Below are positions 11,701-24,279 of a stretch of 64,000 nt of DNA, piece by piece. Source of the DNA: Lithospermum erythrorhizon (lineage: Eukaryota; Streptophyta; Magnoliopsida; Boraginales; Boraginaceae); the NCBI GenBank assembly GCA_019722365.1, contig JADFUC010001367.1:372001-436000 (forward strand), given 5' to 3'. The notes beneath the pieces were generated by a model. The model was given only the letters and a program-made list of their open reading frames with translations. It did not search any database and was not told where the DNA came from. How positions within the stretch are numbered: the stretch's first letter is position 1; every line of letters begins with the position of its first letter. Made by a program: the position numbers and the translations under genes.

Positions 11701-13417
11701 AAGACAAACTGTTTAATATGACATGATGATACTGATACCAAAAAGTGATGCGACTGATGCCTAAATTAAAAAACAATTCTTAACTGCAGCATACTCAACC
11801 AACCAACAGCACCTTGAAATATGTGCTCTATGTAACACACACAGAATCCAAATGAGAAGGAAACAAACCTGCTGTTCCGCCACACTATTGTTGAAGCTTC
11901 CATGGTCTATATCTGCAGCAGAACAAGAAAGAAAAGGATGTGAATATGTGATGCATAGCTACAACAACTTCCAACCTTCCTCTCACATAGACGTATTTAT
12001 CTGGTTTCTTTGGCAGAAGATATAAAATGATAGTTTATCAAATCAAAAGCAGTTCTCAAATACTCTCAGCAGTTCAAAAAGATTGTCCAGTTTGATTTCC
12101 GATGGTCGACACAAAACTTGAATTTGTATCAAAATTACGTTGAAAATATTTTCTTTTGATATATTTTTCTCCAAATACTATACAAAAATACTTGATTATA
12201 CAACATATATAGAAATACTTGAGTTCAATATTTAAAGATTCAACCATCAAAATTCAAAACTGGAGAATCGTTTCGAAATGGAGGTTGTAAAACATATGCA
12301 ACACACCAATTCGGAAATTTACTACAACCTACCTTATCCAGATGCCTGATCCCAAATCGATTTATGCAAAATAGCCAAAATATAAGCATACATAATTACA
12401 AATTGATTCCGACTTCAATGTAATCATATAAATTACATACTGTACTATACTAACCCAACAAATTGTTATAAAATTTACACTGTCGGATTAACAAAAATAG
12501 TAAATTATCCTAATTAACATATTTGTACTTAAAATTCGCTCATTTAACAATCAAATTCAAGCTGAAGGCAGTTAATAAATTAACTAATAAAATCCAAAAC
12601 CCTAACTAATCAATGTACCAAAAAATACTTCAATTCAACCATCAAAATTCAAAACTCGAGAATCTTTTCGAAATGGAAGCAATATAACAATTGTAATACG
12701 CCAATTTGGAACGTTTACTCCGACCTACCCTATTGGGATGCATGATCTCAAATCCATATTATGCAGAATCGGCAAAATATAAGTATAGATAATTACAAAT
12801 TGACTCCGACTTCATATCATATAAATCGGGTGCAGTACTATAAGAACACAATAAATTGTTATAAATCTTACACGATTAACGAAATCGGTAAACTATCCAG
12901 ATTAGCACATTTGTACTTGAAATCCCCTAATTTAACAATCCCATTCAAGCTAAATGCAGTTAATTAAATAAATAAACTAATCAATGTACCACAAAATTAA
13001 TATATAAAATAAAAAATAAATTATTAAATTTTCCAGATTTTATATTTGAACTTGAAATTCCCTTATTTAACAATCCAATTCAAGCTAAATGCAGTTAATT
13101 AACTAAATAAAAACATCCAAAACCTTAACGAATCAATGTACCAAAAATAATTCAATTCAACAATAAAAAATTAATTAAAATCACAATGTAGATCTGAACT
13201 AACCTTCCGGTTGTTCTTCAGTCTCGTTAAACTCCTTTTCGAGCGCCCGATCGATTATTTCAGCAAAACTCCCCCCTTTCTCCGTCTCATTCAGCTTCGA
13301 ATCGGTTCCATTAACAACATCATCATGAGTCAAAGGATCAGATATACTAATAGTGAAGAAAAAACAGAAGAAAACGAGAATTATACACAGAGATCGCAGT
13401 TTCATTAACGTCTGCAT
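2795..13417 (-). CDS. KEA: K+ efflux antiporter, KEA4/5/6 type (20 exons, damaged)
   Basis: Cation/proton antiporter-2 protein that exchanges K+ for H+ across endomembranes (Golgi/TGN/prevacuolar in Arabidopsis KEA4-6). Exons in gene order: 13417-13204, 11912-11869, 11181-11123, 10982-10904, 10480-10419, 10320-10245, 10066-9992, 9169-9098, 9009-8926, 7636-7568, 7092-7015, 6884-6807, 6516-6420, 6340-6287, 5550-5455, 4115-3927, 3687-3610, 3256-3212, 3065-2976, 2875-2795. Exon 1 has a signal peptide (FFCFFFTISISD). Then follow the HDVFNLDN segment, the antiporter core (CAGQPVITGYLLAGSIIGPG, VETVAQFGV, FLLFALGLEFS, MSSTAVVLKFLME), and the C-terminal KVYMLLLGTTALSLV and WFSPDPSTE. The start is the ATG at 13417, or 13405. 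Oddities: donors after exons 5, 8 and 11 begin AT, CT and GA instead of GT, and exon 12 is frameshifted. The other 16 donors are GT and exon phases agree. Probably a failing gene; sequence error or a pseudogene are both possible. Confidence 0.9.
6807..6884 (-). pseudogene. Degraded exon 12 of the KEA gene
   Basis: The exon has a normal acceptor (TGCCAG) and donor (GTAAGA), starts with Asp-Cys codons (GATTGT), and keeps TTGTTATTT, ATTCCAATTCTG and the final GTCCTCCAAGGA...ATGGCCAAATC. From family proteins I expect about 89 nt; it has 78 nt, so roughly 11 nt are lost at several points. Reading on gives a stop in exon 13 (GCT TCT TAA). This exon begins with the Asp of the conserved Gln-Asp motif in the ion-binding core. 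The expected length is recalled from family knowledge, not computed. Confidence 0.75.
9330..9579. mobile_element. Stowaway-like MITE in KEA intron 7
   Basis: The left end CTCCCTCTATCTCTAAAAGA and the right end on the opposite strand, CTACCTCCATCCCTAAAAGA, match over about 27 bp. TA lies at 9328-9329 and again at 9580-9581. The interior is AT-rich and non-coding. It sits between KEA exons 8 and 7 and should be spliced out. Confidence 0.8.
12056..12290. mobile_element. Degenerate MITE copy in KEA intron 1
   Basis: AAAAAGATTGTCCAGTTTGA near the left end pairs with an inverted form near the right end (AAAACTGGAGAATCGTTTCG). Both resemble the ends and subterminal words of the element at 9330-9579. 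Termini are eroded and the TA duplication is not clear, so this is a decayed relative. Confidence 0.5.
12240..13185. repeat. Tandem duplication inside KEA intron 1
   Basis: Two diverged copies of about 370-380 bp (roughly 12240-12620 and 12620-12990) share ATTCAAAACT, ATAATTACAAATTGA, CCGACTTCA and CAAGCT..GCAGTTAAT. A third partial copy (about 13020-13180) repeats the ACTTGAAATTCCC..TTTAACAATCCAATTCAAGC section. The period and order show local tandem duplication. No coding content. Confidence 0.65.
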
Positions 13418-13660
13418 AGCTTTTTTAATCAAATGTGACAATTGATTTGGGACAAATCACAAATGAAGTTATTTCTTCAGAGATCGTAGTTTTGTTGAGG
13501 TACGCATTTTTTTACCAAATGTGAGAATCGCAGTAAGTATTGTGTTTGATGAAATGTGACAAATGAAGTTAATTTTTCATAGATCGCAGTTTCGTTAAAG
13601 TGTTGTGTTGGATGAAATGTGACAATTGATTTGGGACAAATGAAGTTATTGTTTCTCCCG
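13388..13660. repeat. Three tandem copies of the KEA 5' end region
   Basis: Units start at about 13388, 13478 and 13578, each with CAGAGATCG(C/T)AGTTT (the third begins CATAGATCG) and later AAATGTGA and GACAAAT..AAATGAAGTTA. The first unit covers codons of the KEA signal peptide (Met-Lys-Leu-Arg-Ser-Leu). The other two are upstream copies without a usable reading frame, so the probable leader/promoter of KEA is built from copies of its own first exon edge. Confidence 0.7.
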
Positions 13661-15058
13661 GCGGCAAGTTAGTGGGTGGATTTGAAGTGAGGTTGAAGAC
13701 GTGGTAGTGTGATTTAAGGGAGAGGTGGTTACATTTGGGGCTCAGCTGTGTTAATCAGTTGAAGGTGGATTCATTTTTTATATTTAACTATTACCAAAAC
13801 TAAACATCTAATCATTTTTATCAATAAAGAGAACTTTTTTTATTGTGATTATCTGACATCTAATTATAGTAATTTATTAGCACACAAAATTTGATATTTT
13901 GGGTTTAATGTGATACTAGAATTGTCACATTTGGTATTTTACATGACCAACTACAATCCTTATGCCTTTTACTTAAATTTAATTAGAATAATGATAAGAA
14001 TAATTAACTATACAGAGTCTCATTAGGGTTCGGTTCGATTTGAATATAAAGATCCAAAAGTTTGGTTTGATTTGAGTTCAAAATTCGAACAAACATTCGA
14101 ATTTTCTAGATAAAATAAGAAAGGATTTAAGGAAATTTACAACGATATAATTCGAAATACTTCGTGCTCCGATATATTCAAGACAAAAGGGTATGGACAT
14201 GTGTTCCCTCATATGACCTCTTCAAGTAACTCTATAAATAATTATGAGTACCTTTCACTAATAGATACGTTTTATTAACTTGATTACTACTAATATACTT
14301 TTTATTCTAATGTAAATATCGAAGAACCACCATTCATTCTAAGATGAATGGTGGAATTTCAAGTACCTACAAAGCTTCTCTTTTCTGCCTTTATAACAAC
14401 ATTTGGCCAAGACTCCGAGCCAAGGACATTTCAAGCAAAAATCACCATTTGCAAAGATATACACTATTCCATTTTTAAAATTAAGTCACTTTTTAAAAGT
14501 TGGTGAAGTGTATCATCATATTATTAATACAACATAGACACAATTGGGTTGTAAGTGATAGTTGTTGAGTGGTATATTTGCTCATAGCAAAGTTGATGGT
14601 AAATAAAAATAACAATAGTTTAATGGTATTTAGATATTGGTATTTTGTTTTACAAATTTTTTAGTACTCATCATTCTTGGATCTCTGGAAAAATAAGATA
14701 TTACACGTAGTAGTAGTTTGATCACATGAATTGAACATGCACATAAATTATGACGTTGAACTATGAGATAAAAAAACATAAAAAAACAAATAAATTATAA
14801 CTTGAGAAAATCCAAGCAAAGAGTTATGTGCATAAATTGACTGTGACATTTACTCATTAAGTATAAATATAATATAATTAACATACCTCGTGATTTTTCC
14901 AACTTAAAAGGATTCAAATATACACAAAGAAATTATCAACTTCTTGCAGTAGAGGGTCTTGTATTAAAACAATTGTGGAGATTATAATGTAGTCAATTGC
15001 CTGAATTAATAAATAGATACTATGTTGAAGAAGATTCAACTTGCTTGTTCTGTGGAGC
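13661..15058. other. Intergenic DNA between KEA and the thioredoxin-like gene
   Basis: AT-rich, no supported ORF. It should hold the KEA promoter on the right side of the start codon and the 3' UTR of the minus-strand thioredoxin-like gene. GGTTCGGTTCGATTTG at about 14028 is a degenerate repeat word also seen near 470-600. Confidence 0.45.
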
Positions 15059-18000
15059 TTAAACAGATTCCAGACTTATAAGATCTCCCACACCCTTGGG
15101 CGGACCAATGCTACACCGAGCTGTGTTGTGCAATTCAATCGCGTCCTTTATTCTCTGAAACTGCCGATCATTAAAAAAGACAATCGTCGATTAATAAACA
15201 AGTTTATATTATTGCTATCAATAACATGAGGCAAAAAACTGTAGTAGTTCTCCGGTGGAGGGACATAATCTTTTTGGTTCTCCGTGGTCCTTACCTACTA
15301 TACAAGAAGTGTAGGGTTAATGAGAGAAGGAAACGATCTGCATACTTGTGTTTGGTCAGGAACATGCATTCCACAACCACATATGAAACTTATCTTACCG
15401 TAAGACTTCTGGCTTATTTCCCATTATAAGAAACAACATAAGGAGACATACCATTCTTCCCTATTTTAATAGCACGAGTCCTTACTCCTTCCCTTCCCAT
15501 TTCCTTCAGGCCAACGGCCAACCCATTAACTACCAAACGAAGCAAAAAATTTATGAGCCCTCCTCCCAACCCTTTTGGTCCCATTCTATATTTCCACTCC
15601 TATCTTTAGCTTTCCATCAAAGATATCACTGTTTCCTATTTGGAAATGAAACTAACTAGCTTATGACAGAAGGTTCCCGTTGTATAACCTATTTTACGAA
15701 TCAAATGGAAAACTAGAATATTACATACACGTTATCCGAGGCCAAACATCAACATGTTCAAGATGTTGAATAATATTTAAGTTTAGTGAGAAAAAGTTAC
15801 CTTTGCAAGTGAACAAGAAAATGTTTCCAGTTGTCCATCAGCTCCACGATAGAAATGGAAATTAGGAAGAACTTTCACGTTCAAAGTTTTGCACATGGGT
15901 TTATTCTCATCAAAATTAACCTTCAAAAACAAAATTTCGGGGTGCTCCGCAGCAGTTCTACATAGCTGATAAAAGCAGCACAAGAGGACAATTAGACAAA
16001 TAGAACTGTTTACTGGTATACTGTGCAAGGTTTTGGTCTTTTGGATATTAAGCCCTTGCTTATAAGAAATTTCAATTTCTTTTTCCATGTGGAATGCTGA
16101 TTTTCTCACATGGAAATAATTCTATAAGGACAAAATCTGGATCAATGTGTAAGTGTTTATAAGCAGGGCATCTATATTGTTATCATGTCATTATGTGGAA
16201 CACTTGGTCAATAGTAGTACTATTAATTTCCAACATCATTACCAATAGTAGTACTAATTTCCAACATCATTACGAGAATGAAGCTTCTCCATTATAAAAG
16301 AACTACATCATGAATGTAGTTCCCATCTTAGTTTGCATGATAATTTTTTTTGTTATAAAACAAAATATTCAATGCTTTGCTCATAAGATTCTACAGAACT
16401 TAGAGTCTTATACATTGCAAGTTATCATATAACAATGCTGTAGTACATTATAAAAATACACTACTGAAAAACAAGAAGTCAACATTAAGTAACTTTAGCC
16501 TGTCAATGGAGCCAACTAAACTGGTATAAACAGAGTATATTTGATCGGAGTGTAAAACAGGAGCTAAAGGCAAGTGAGAGAAGCTCCAACAGAGTGTTAA
16601 CTGATAATGACTTGAAAATGAGAGAAGGTCCAATGGAGTTTAAGAGAAAGATAGTTCTTATAAAAAGTACCTTGGGGAACAGTGCTCGGCAAGAAGCACA
16701 CCATGTGGCATAGAATTCAACAATAACTAGCTGATCTCCAGCCTGGCTTAGAGCTTCTAAAAATTCTTTGGTGGAATGTATGTCGATCATATTTGGCCCA
16801 GCATTTCTCTCCCACCATTTCGGCTGATCAGTTTCTGTAATTCTTGCGCACACCTGAAAGAGGTTTTACAAAAGCATCTTCAATACTTTTGTTCCTGTTC
16901 AATCTTCAGAACTTATAGCTTGGAGGTTTTTTCGAACAAAGTCAACTTACTTTTGAAACAATAGTTCATCAATATAACTTTGAGCTTTTATAGAAAAAAT
17001 TCATACTATTTGATACAAAACACAATGTACTTATAGTCAAGTTTTGAATATCAAAAAATGTTCTTGAATAAGACTAATATAGGGTCAACATTAGGTTTTT
17101 TTGAGTAATTAGTTGAACCTTACAGTTAAAATGAGATAGAAGGAGTATAAGCATTCTTAGAATTTAAAAAATCATAATCTTTGCATGTAAAAGACTTTCT
17201 GCCGTTAAGTTATGACGGATGGAATAGTGAAGTCAAACCTGTTCCTTATTCTCTAAAAAACAATATGGTGGCTAACACAGTCAAATAGATGGTAGCACTA
17301 GGACGTATACTAAAAGGAAGGCTAACAAATCTAATAATCAAATTGTTTTAGTCAGTTAGGAAATTACTTGCTCCAATATAAGTTAAAGAAGGGTCGCATA
17401 ACCGTGTAGGAACTGAAACAAGACTACAGTGGAGAAAGATAAAGAAGAGACAGTGGCAAACACTTCACATCCTTTAGAATAAAAAACATCAAAGTCAAGC
17501 ATCTGTAAGAGGAGGCCACAGTTTCAAAAATAATTGTGAAGAGGAATCTCTGTAGACCAGGTTCTACATATTGTATCACTTTTATGAAGATTTCAAGGCC
17601 ACTACTCAGAATATCAGATCAGCATATATTTTTGAATTTGGACATACATCTTGGAAAGGAGAGCTCTCAACTTTACAAACAACATATATTCTGAACAAAA
17701 AACCAATAACTAAACAACCAATACTTAAAGGCTCAAAGCATAGCATTTTAAAAAACGTAACATTCTATTATAGTTATATACATTATACACACAATAAAGT
17801 TTATATTTAGCTCATCGATCAGTAGGATCTCTGGCGACTCAAAATTCAGTACTAAACAAAATTAACAGGTAATAGCTAACTGTGAGTTTAAACCACTTCA
17901 ATATAAAGGTTTGGAATATCCCACTTACATATTCAAAATGGACAAGCCGAAGAAAGACAGTAATTCAGGAAAATATCAAATGATCACACACAAGAAATAA

Positions 18001-18644
18001 ACCCATCTGAGTTCACCATTGCTGGTTAAAACAAGTTAAGCAGTGGAGTAGCTAAGCGGCGCAAGAGGAACTGTCTCGAAACCACCCCCCCCTAAATTTT
18101 GAAAAAATATTTTATACTATTGAAAAAATTATTTTGTTTCGCCTATATTTCATTTATCTAATATTAGTTAGTTCGCCACACCGTTATAAATTTCATAGTT
18201 ACACTGAGTTAGAAATTTTTGAGAAGGTAGAAAGAAATTCTACAAAAAAAAAATATACAGAAAGGCATTTAGTTTGAATAAGTGAATAAACAACAAAGTA
18301 CATAAACTATCCTATAAAACATTATATGACCACTCTAAATTCCCAATTCTCCTGTCCACTAACTACAAGATAGGCTGATAATATACTGAGATTTCCAAAT
18401 ATTACAATAAAAACTAAATCTTTACCTCAAAAGATGGAATTTTCTTGGTTGGTCTGAAGGCAACTGGAGATGCAAAATCATGACAAGTAGAAACAGAGCT
18501 CAAAGCAGAGAAAACCCTCTTGCTCAATCTTTGTTGGGGTGGCAAATTTGGTTGCAAAGAATTAAAAGATGATGAAAATGAAGCCAAAATTGATGAAGAA
18601 ACCCTTAAAGAATTCAAAGAAATTTTAGTTATCACATCAGCCAT
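15059..18644 (-). CDS. ACHT: Chloroplast thioredoxin-like protein (ACHT / Trx-like 2 type)
   Basis: Four exons, 18644-18426, 16853-16671, 15965-15801 and 15160-15059, encode 222 residues with consistent phases and GT-AG introns. Residues 1 to about 70 are Ser-rich and poor in acidic residues, as in a plastid transit peptide. Exon 2 holds [16 protein letters not shown] and the thioredoxin fold with active site W124-C-A-S-C128 in place of the classic CGPC. Exon 3 has [14 protein letters not shown], the cis-Pro region (VLP, Pro168) and [10 protein letters not shown]. Exon 4 has the terminal helix ([17 protein letters not shown]). This pattern is that of atypical Cys-His-rich thioredoxins, which take part in oxidative signalling to plastid targets such as 2-Cys peroxiredoxin. 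The gene looks intact. Paralogue number within the family cannot be fixed from sequence alone. Confidence 0.95.
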
Positions 18645-21330
18645 TTAATAACTCTAATATTTTATTTCTTTTTCTTACTCTTAGTCTTGGAATTATTTTT
18701 TGCTTGAATTTTTATGAGCTTAATGTTTGATGGGCAATGTTGTTAAGAGGGAAACAATAGGAAAAATCCAGACATGAAAATTTTGAGATTTATTTTAGTA
18801 TGAAATTTGTCCAAGAATGTAATAAGTTTGTGAATTTTGAGTAAACATGTGAGAGATTTGTGTGAACCAGAATGAACCAAAAGGCTAGCGATTGTCCGAG
18901 ATATTTCTCCGACCCGAATTAGATAAGGCGGGATCCGAGTTTCACCCGTAGCAGGACGGATCTATCTAGCCAATTGAAGGTGATGGTTTACAGTATACAA
19001 TAAAAAAAATTAGATATTTTTTGTATAATTAATAAAGAATTTGTAAAAATAATCCTCTTATGGAATAATAAAATGTTCTAAAATGAATAAATATTATCTT
19101 AAATTGATGCTTCAAATGTTGAATATATTGTGATTCGATCTTAATGAACTATCAAAACGAATTTAGAATGGCTAAGGTGACTAAGGTGATAGTGAATTGA
19201 TAAAAAAAACTTTTGGACACTACTAATAGTTGAACTTGAAGCGCTTAGGCAGAGGTATAATTAATAAACCCAGTAACCAGTGACTTGACAACCCATCAAT
19301 TTGCAGATGGGACTCGTGTATCGCAATTTTCGATAACTTATTGTACTATCACTTGGGAAAGCTCGACTAAATACTCGTAAACTTTTAAACCAATACCAAC
19401 ACCTCAGTCCTTTAGGTAATTCAAAGAAATAAATTTAATCATCAATTGCTTTTTATATATATAATGAAAATTATAAAAATAATAATGTTATGAAAGTATC
19501 TTAAACTAATCTAATGATGTCAAATTTATATTTTTTAGGTTAATAAGTAAAGAGCAATTTGAGACCAAATATGAATTCATAAAACATTAATTAAAATAAA
19601 TTGGAAAGTAATATATATTGAAAAATTAATACATCCATATACATTTTATATTTAAATGGTTTATTAATATTATTATTATTATTGTGAATGTAGCAGACAG
19701 GACAATACTCATTACTACCGCTAAAAACTCTACCAAAGTTAATGAGTCGGGACTCAGTATAAAATCTTGTTCGATACCAAACCAACCGCTTATCCGACTA
19801 GATAAAGTGCGTTTCCGTTCGAACTCAACTCGTTAATGATCCTATTATTAACGTGCATCACACGTACTAATAAATTGCTAGTGATTTACACAAAATGATT
19901 ACAATAGATTCAGACGAGATATAAGAACTACACAACTTGAGCAGTACAAGTATCACATTGAGAGTATTTGGTTGGACTTGGAACTACCACTCTACCACTC
20001 TCCTTAGTTAATTGTGCGATTAACATTATCATAAGGCAGTCTTAGAACTTCAAGCAAAAACCATTCTTCAATTATTGTTGAATGTTGCATATATATAGTT
20101 AGGCGTCAAAAAGGAAGATCACAACACAACTTGCACAAGTCTCCCAAGTTCAGGAAAATGTTTCACATAGAGCTTATGTAGTTACCCAACTTTTGCCTCC
20201 TCTACTTTCCCTGACTATATTACCCACATCAAATTATTAGGATTGATTGTGTACTTAATGAGATTTAATACCTTGTTATTCTGAATATAAACATATATGT
20301 ACCTACCAATTGATATCCAACACTACGAATATATATACTAATTGTTTGTACACGATTTCACATATCTTAATTCGTTTGTACTTTCATAGTATATATGAAT
20401 TTTCCTTAATTATTACATGAACTTATGTTGACAAAACATTATTTGATAGTGGCGATTCTCTTACCTTCATAACTTCCGTATTTGTTAAAGACAACTTTCA
20501 AATTGACCACGTAGCCTTTTGGCTACTACACATCGTGAGTTGATTCTCATCCTTTAGTGACTGCTAATTCCCTCCGTGGAAAGTTACGTTCCATCAAGTT
20601 TTTTGTTCATTAATTATTCATTAAGGATTAAAAATACAAATTAGATCATTATATAATAATATATTTTTCTTCTTCTTTTTGGTACATTTTTAGATAATAA
20701 ATGCAGATTTCATAAAAATTCATTAATGTCAATTATATAAACTTGTGTTTAACTTTTTCTGAAATTTGTACTTAATTGTTCAGAATTTTGGTCTAAATTA
20801 ATTAAATTCATGGAATGTAATTTTTATTCTTTCTTTTTTTTTAATTTTTTAATTATACCATCTTAGAATGGTATATTCTAAGATGTGTCTAATCAAATTG
20901 GGTACATATGGAGATTAATGAGCATTAATGACATTAACCGTTCTCGTATACATATATTAGGATTGTTAGTCTTAATTTTTTTAACATTATTAAAACGGCG
21001 TCGTTCTGACCTAATTCTTTCCTTTGCTCTAATTTGGTTCTTTGCTTTCGGCGATAAGCGAACGAGATTTTATGAGAGCGAATTCTTGATATCATACTTT
21101 ATAGAAAAATATATAAATTTAAGGGGGGCGAACAACATGATTTTTAAAAGAATAGTTACAGTTTTTGAAAAAATGTTTAATAACTATAACTATCGTTATT
21201 GGTTTTTGAAAGAATAGTTATAGTTATCGGTTATACATTATAAATGTTATTCGCATTAAGATTCCCAGTGTATCCCGGTTATAAATTATACTGATACATT
21301 TGTTCTTGTTGCCAAAATGACTATTGTTCG
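18645..21330. other. Gene-poor AT-rich region
   Basis: No ORF matches a family I know. The open frame at 20885-21217 has no recognisable motif and a composition like the surrounding DNA. The first few hundred bases right of 18644 should contain the thioredoxin-like promoter. Confidence 0.45.
20859..20885. repeat. Short perfect inverted repeat
   Basis: CATCTTAGAAT is followed after 5 bases by ATTCTAAGATG, an 11 bp perfect palindrome arm pair. It may be a terminal or hairpin relic of a small element; no matching second end was found. Confidence 0.5.
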
Positions 21331-21339
21331 CATTTTCTT

Positions 21340-22320
21340 AGCTGTTGGTGCTGCTAAGAATTGAGAACTTCATCAGATGGATGTACATAATACATTTAAA
21401 TAGGGATCTGAGGAGGTATCGTAGAGATTGTCTCGGGGTTTCTGTGAGTCGACAGCTTGATTATGGTTTGTCGTCTTCACAAGCCCTTTATAGGCCCAGA
21501 AGCCACTCGCGATGTTGGTTTGCGAGCTTGAGTCCACGAAGCAGTATGGTTTTCGCCAATCTTATTCGGATTACTCCCTGTTTATTCTTACTAAGGGTTC
21601 GATACAAATTAATGTTCTTCTTTATGTTGATGATTTGATTGTCTTTGGTAATAGTGCTACAACTATTCGTGATTTCAAGATGTATTTGAGCAGGTGTTTT
21701 CATATGAAATACTTGGATGCACTCAAGTATTTTCTTGGGATTAAAGTAACATGGAGTAGGGAGGATTATATTTGTAATAGAGGCGAATACACTCTTGACA
21801 TCGTTCTGGCAGTGCTTAGGGATGCTGTGCTATTTTCCTATGAAGCTTGAACCGCAATTGACTTCTTCTACTAGTTAGATAATGGCGGATGCAGGCTTGT
21901 CTCTAAAACATCTTGTAGGGCCGGTTTGACTTTTTACTTGTCACTAGGCATGATGTGGCTTTATACGTTACATTTTATCCCAAGTTTCTTCCCAAGCACC
22001 TCAATTTGGATCATTGGAATCTGACTTTGCGTGTTCTGACCAGTGTAGGGGATGCTCCATGGACAAAATTATTTTACTTACCGATTGATTGTAATCTTGC
22101 GTTATCAGGTTGGTGTGACTCAAATTGGGTGAGTTGTCCCATTACTCGACGTTTGTTATCTGGGTGGATTATTTTTCTTGGAGGTTCTCCTGTCTCTTGG
22201 AAGACCAAAGCGAGTTACGTATATCGTTCTTCGGCCCAAAAGGCGGTAACAGCCTCTTTGCCCATTGAATTGAAATGACTCAAGGGATTGTTGTTGAGTC
22301 TTGGTGTCCCGGCGTCTACT
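21340..22320 (+). mobile_element. Ty1/copia polyprotein remnant (RT and RNase H)
   Basis: Frames broken by indels encode the end of copia reverse transcriptase and the RNase H region. Visible pieces are MDVHNTF near 21377, YGFRQSYSDYSLFI, the catalytic core LLYVDDLIVFGN (about 21616-21650), YLDALKYFLGIKV, then a gap and SGWCDSNWVSCPITRR and SGWIIFLGGSPVSWKTK (about 22108-22210), ending near LLLSLGVP. No gag, integrase or LTR was found, so this is an isolated dead fragment. Confidence 0.85.
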
Positions 22321-22479
22321 TGATTATGCCTGGTATGTTATAATAACTCTGCGTTGCATTTTAATTTGAGAATCTGTTTTCATTAGTGATGGTATGTGCT
22401 TTCTGACCTAGTGTATTTACCCTACGTGTAACATATATTGTAAACTATGTTATTAATCAAAATTGAGGCATTCATTCTA

Positions 22480-23110
22480 GGCTAAATTTCATTCAGACAC
22501 CTGAATTACGGAAAATATTTCAAATAAGCGCATCGCCTTTCTTTTTAAATAGGCTGGAGGTGATTTTGGCCTTTTGAACTTTAAAAGAAATACATTTTAG
22601 CACTTGAACTCCACTTTGCGGGTAAAATTAAAATGAAAGCAGGATATTTATATATTACGAGCATGGATTATTTTTAAATAAAAATATTTAATTGGATAAA
22701 TTTCTAATAATAAATTTTAATTAATTGCATAAAAATAAAATAAAATATATCGATATACTTTGATACCTCCGCCCCTTATTTACCTTAGTCAGTGATCATT
22801 TTTCGATAGTGTCTCTCCCGGATTCGCTCTCGGGAAAATGTCAGTCGATTAATTCCTACAAATTCGGGGTATGGCTTTTCATAATAATAGATCAACTGAG
22901 TAGTTTGGGTTTCCATTGGAACTACTTGGAAGTTTAAGGCTAAATTTTATATTGACACTGAGCCAAAAAAACGTTTTAAATAGGCATCACGAGCTTGGCA
23001 TTTAAATAGGCATCGGATGATTTTGGCAAGCTGAGCTTTTGGAAAAATATTTTGCTTTGAACTCTTCTTTAATAGGTAAATATAAGTATAAAATAAGAAA
23101 ATTATATATT
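22480..23110. repeat. Two diverged copies of a non-coding repeat
   Basis: Segments around 22480-22680 and 22930-23110 share, in the same order, GCTAAATTT, TTTTAAATAGGC, GATGATTTTGGC-like words and TTTGAACT..., followed by TAGGTAAA/GGGTAAAAT and AT-rich tails. Copies are direct and diverged; their origin is unknown. Confidence 0.4.
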
Positions 23111-24279
23111 TATACTTTGTAAGGCTATTTTAAAATAACAAACGATTAGTAGATCAATTTTAATTAATTATTAAAAAAAATACATCACCTTCAATAGCCT
23201 GTCCATCCCCAACTTCACCCCACCATCTTCGACCTTGAGTAATATCGAAAAATGAACATACAAACGTTAACTACTTATCCTCGACCAACAATTCAATTAT
23301 TTAACACAAAACATTATTACTTTTGACAAATGAAAATCAAATTGGACAATTATTTTGGGACAGAATTAGTATTACTGAAAACACAAATAAACATGTCAAC
23401 TAGTAAATATTTACCTCCAAAAATTATTAATTTTTTACAATTGAAAAATGAAACTGGAGAATCATTTTGGGAAACTCTAATAAAAATGCAAATGTACTTT
23501 GAGGTTGGTAGGAGTAGCGGCGTAAGCAGATCGGAGAGATTGGAAAAGTGCTTGTGCATCTTTTGTGGCCATTCCCGTTTCCCCATTTTTTAAATATCTT
23601 ATTGTAGTGATTTTGAAAAGTGAACTCTTAGCTTAACAGTTAAGTGCTCAAAATAACTGATCCAACGACGATCACAACAAATATCAAACACAATAAAAAT
23701 AAAGAACGGTAATATAAATCACGCTTAAGATTGTTTACTTGATTCGATTAAGCGTCAAAACTTTCACGTCTAGGGGGATCGATATACGCACCCAAATAGT
23801 GCTTTTTACTCTGAAATGACTATTTTACCTGACATAATTTGCGTAACTCTTGCCCACAAATAGAGCAAAATAGTCATTTCACCCCAAAACTAAATCTTGC
23901 ATTTTGGTGTGTGTATAACGATTAGTCTAGGGGACAGCCACAGGGAGAACTTCCGCTATTCTTTGAGTAATTCTGAGTAGAGTCTTTATACAAGCGCTTC
24001 TGGTTTTATTGATACTTTTAACTAACCAACAACCACAAGACTAAGAACCTCCTATCATGTTCCTCCCTTGTAGGTACTATCGATTACTAGGCCGTAATAC
24101 AACTCAGAAAACACTCAATTATTGTCCTGACGATACATTTATAGCAGTAGATACGTTAGTTAAGTGATTACTTCTAACTTGATAAACCTATACTACACAC
24201 AAATATGTTTATTTCTTAATACAAAGAGTGCTCTGCTTAAATAATAAAATATGTTTAGGTCATCTTCATTCTTCAATAC

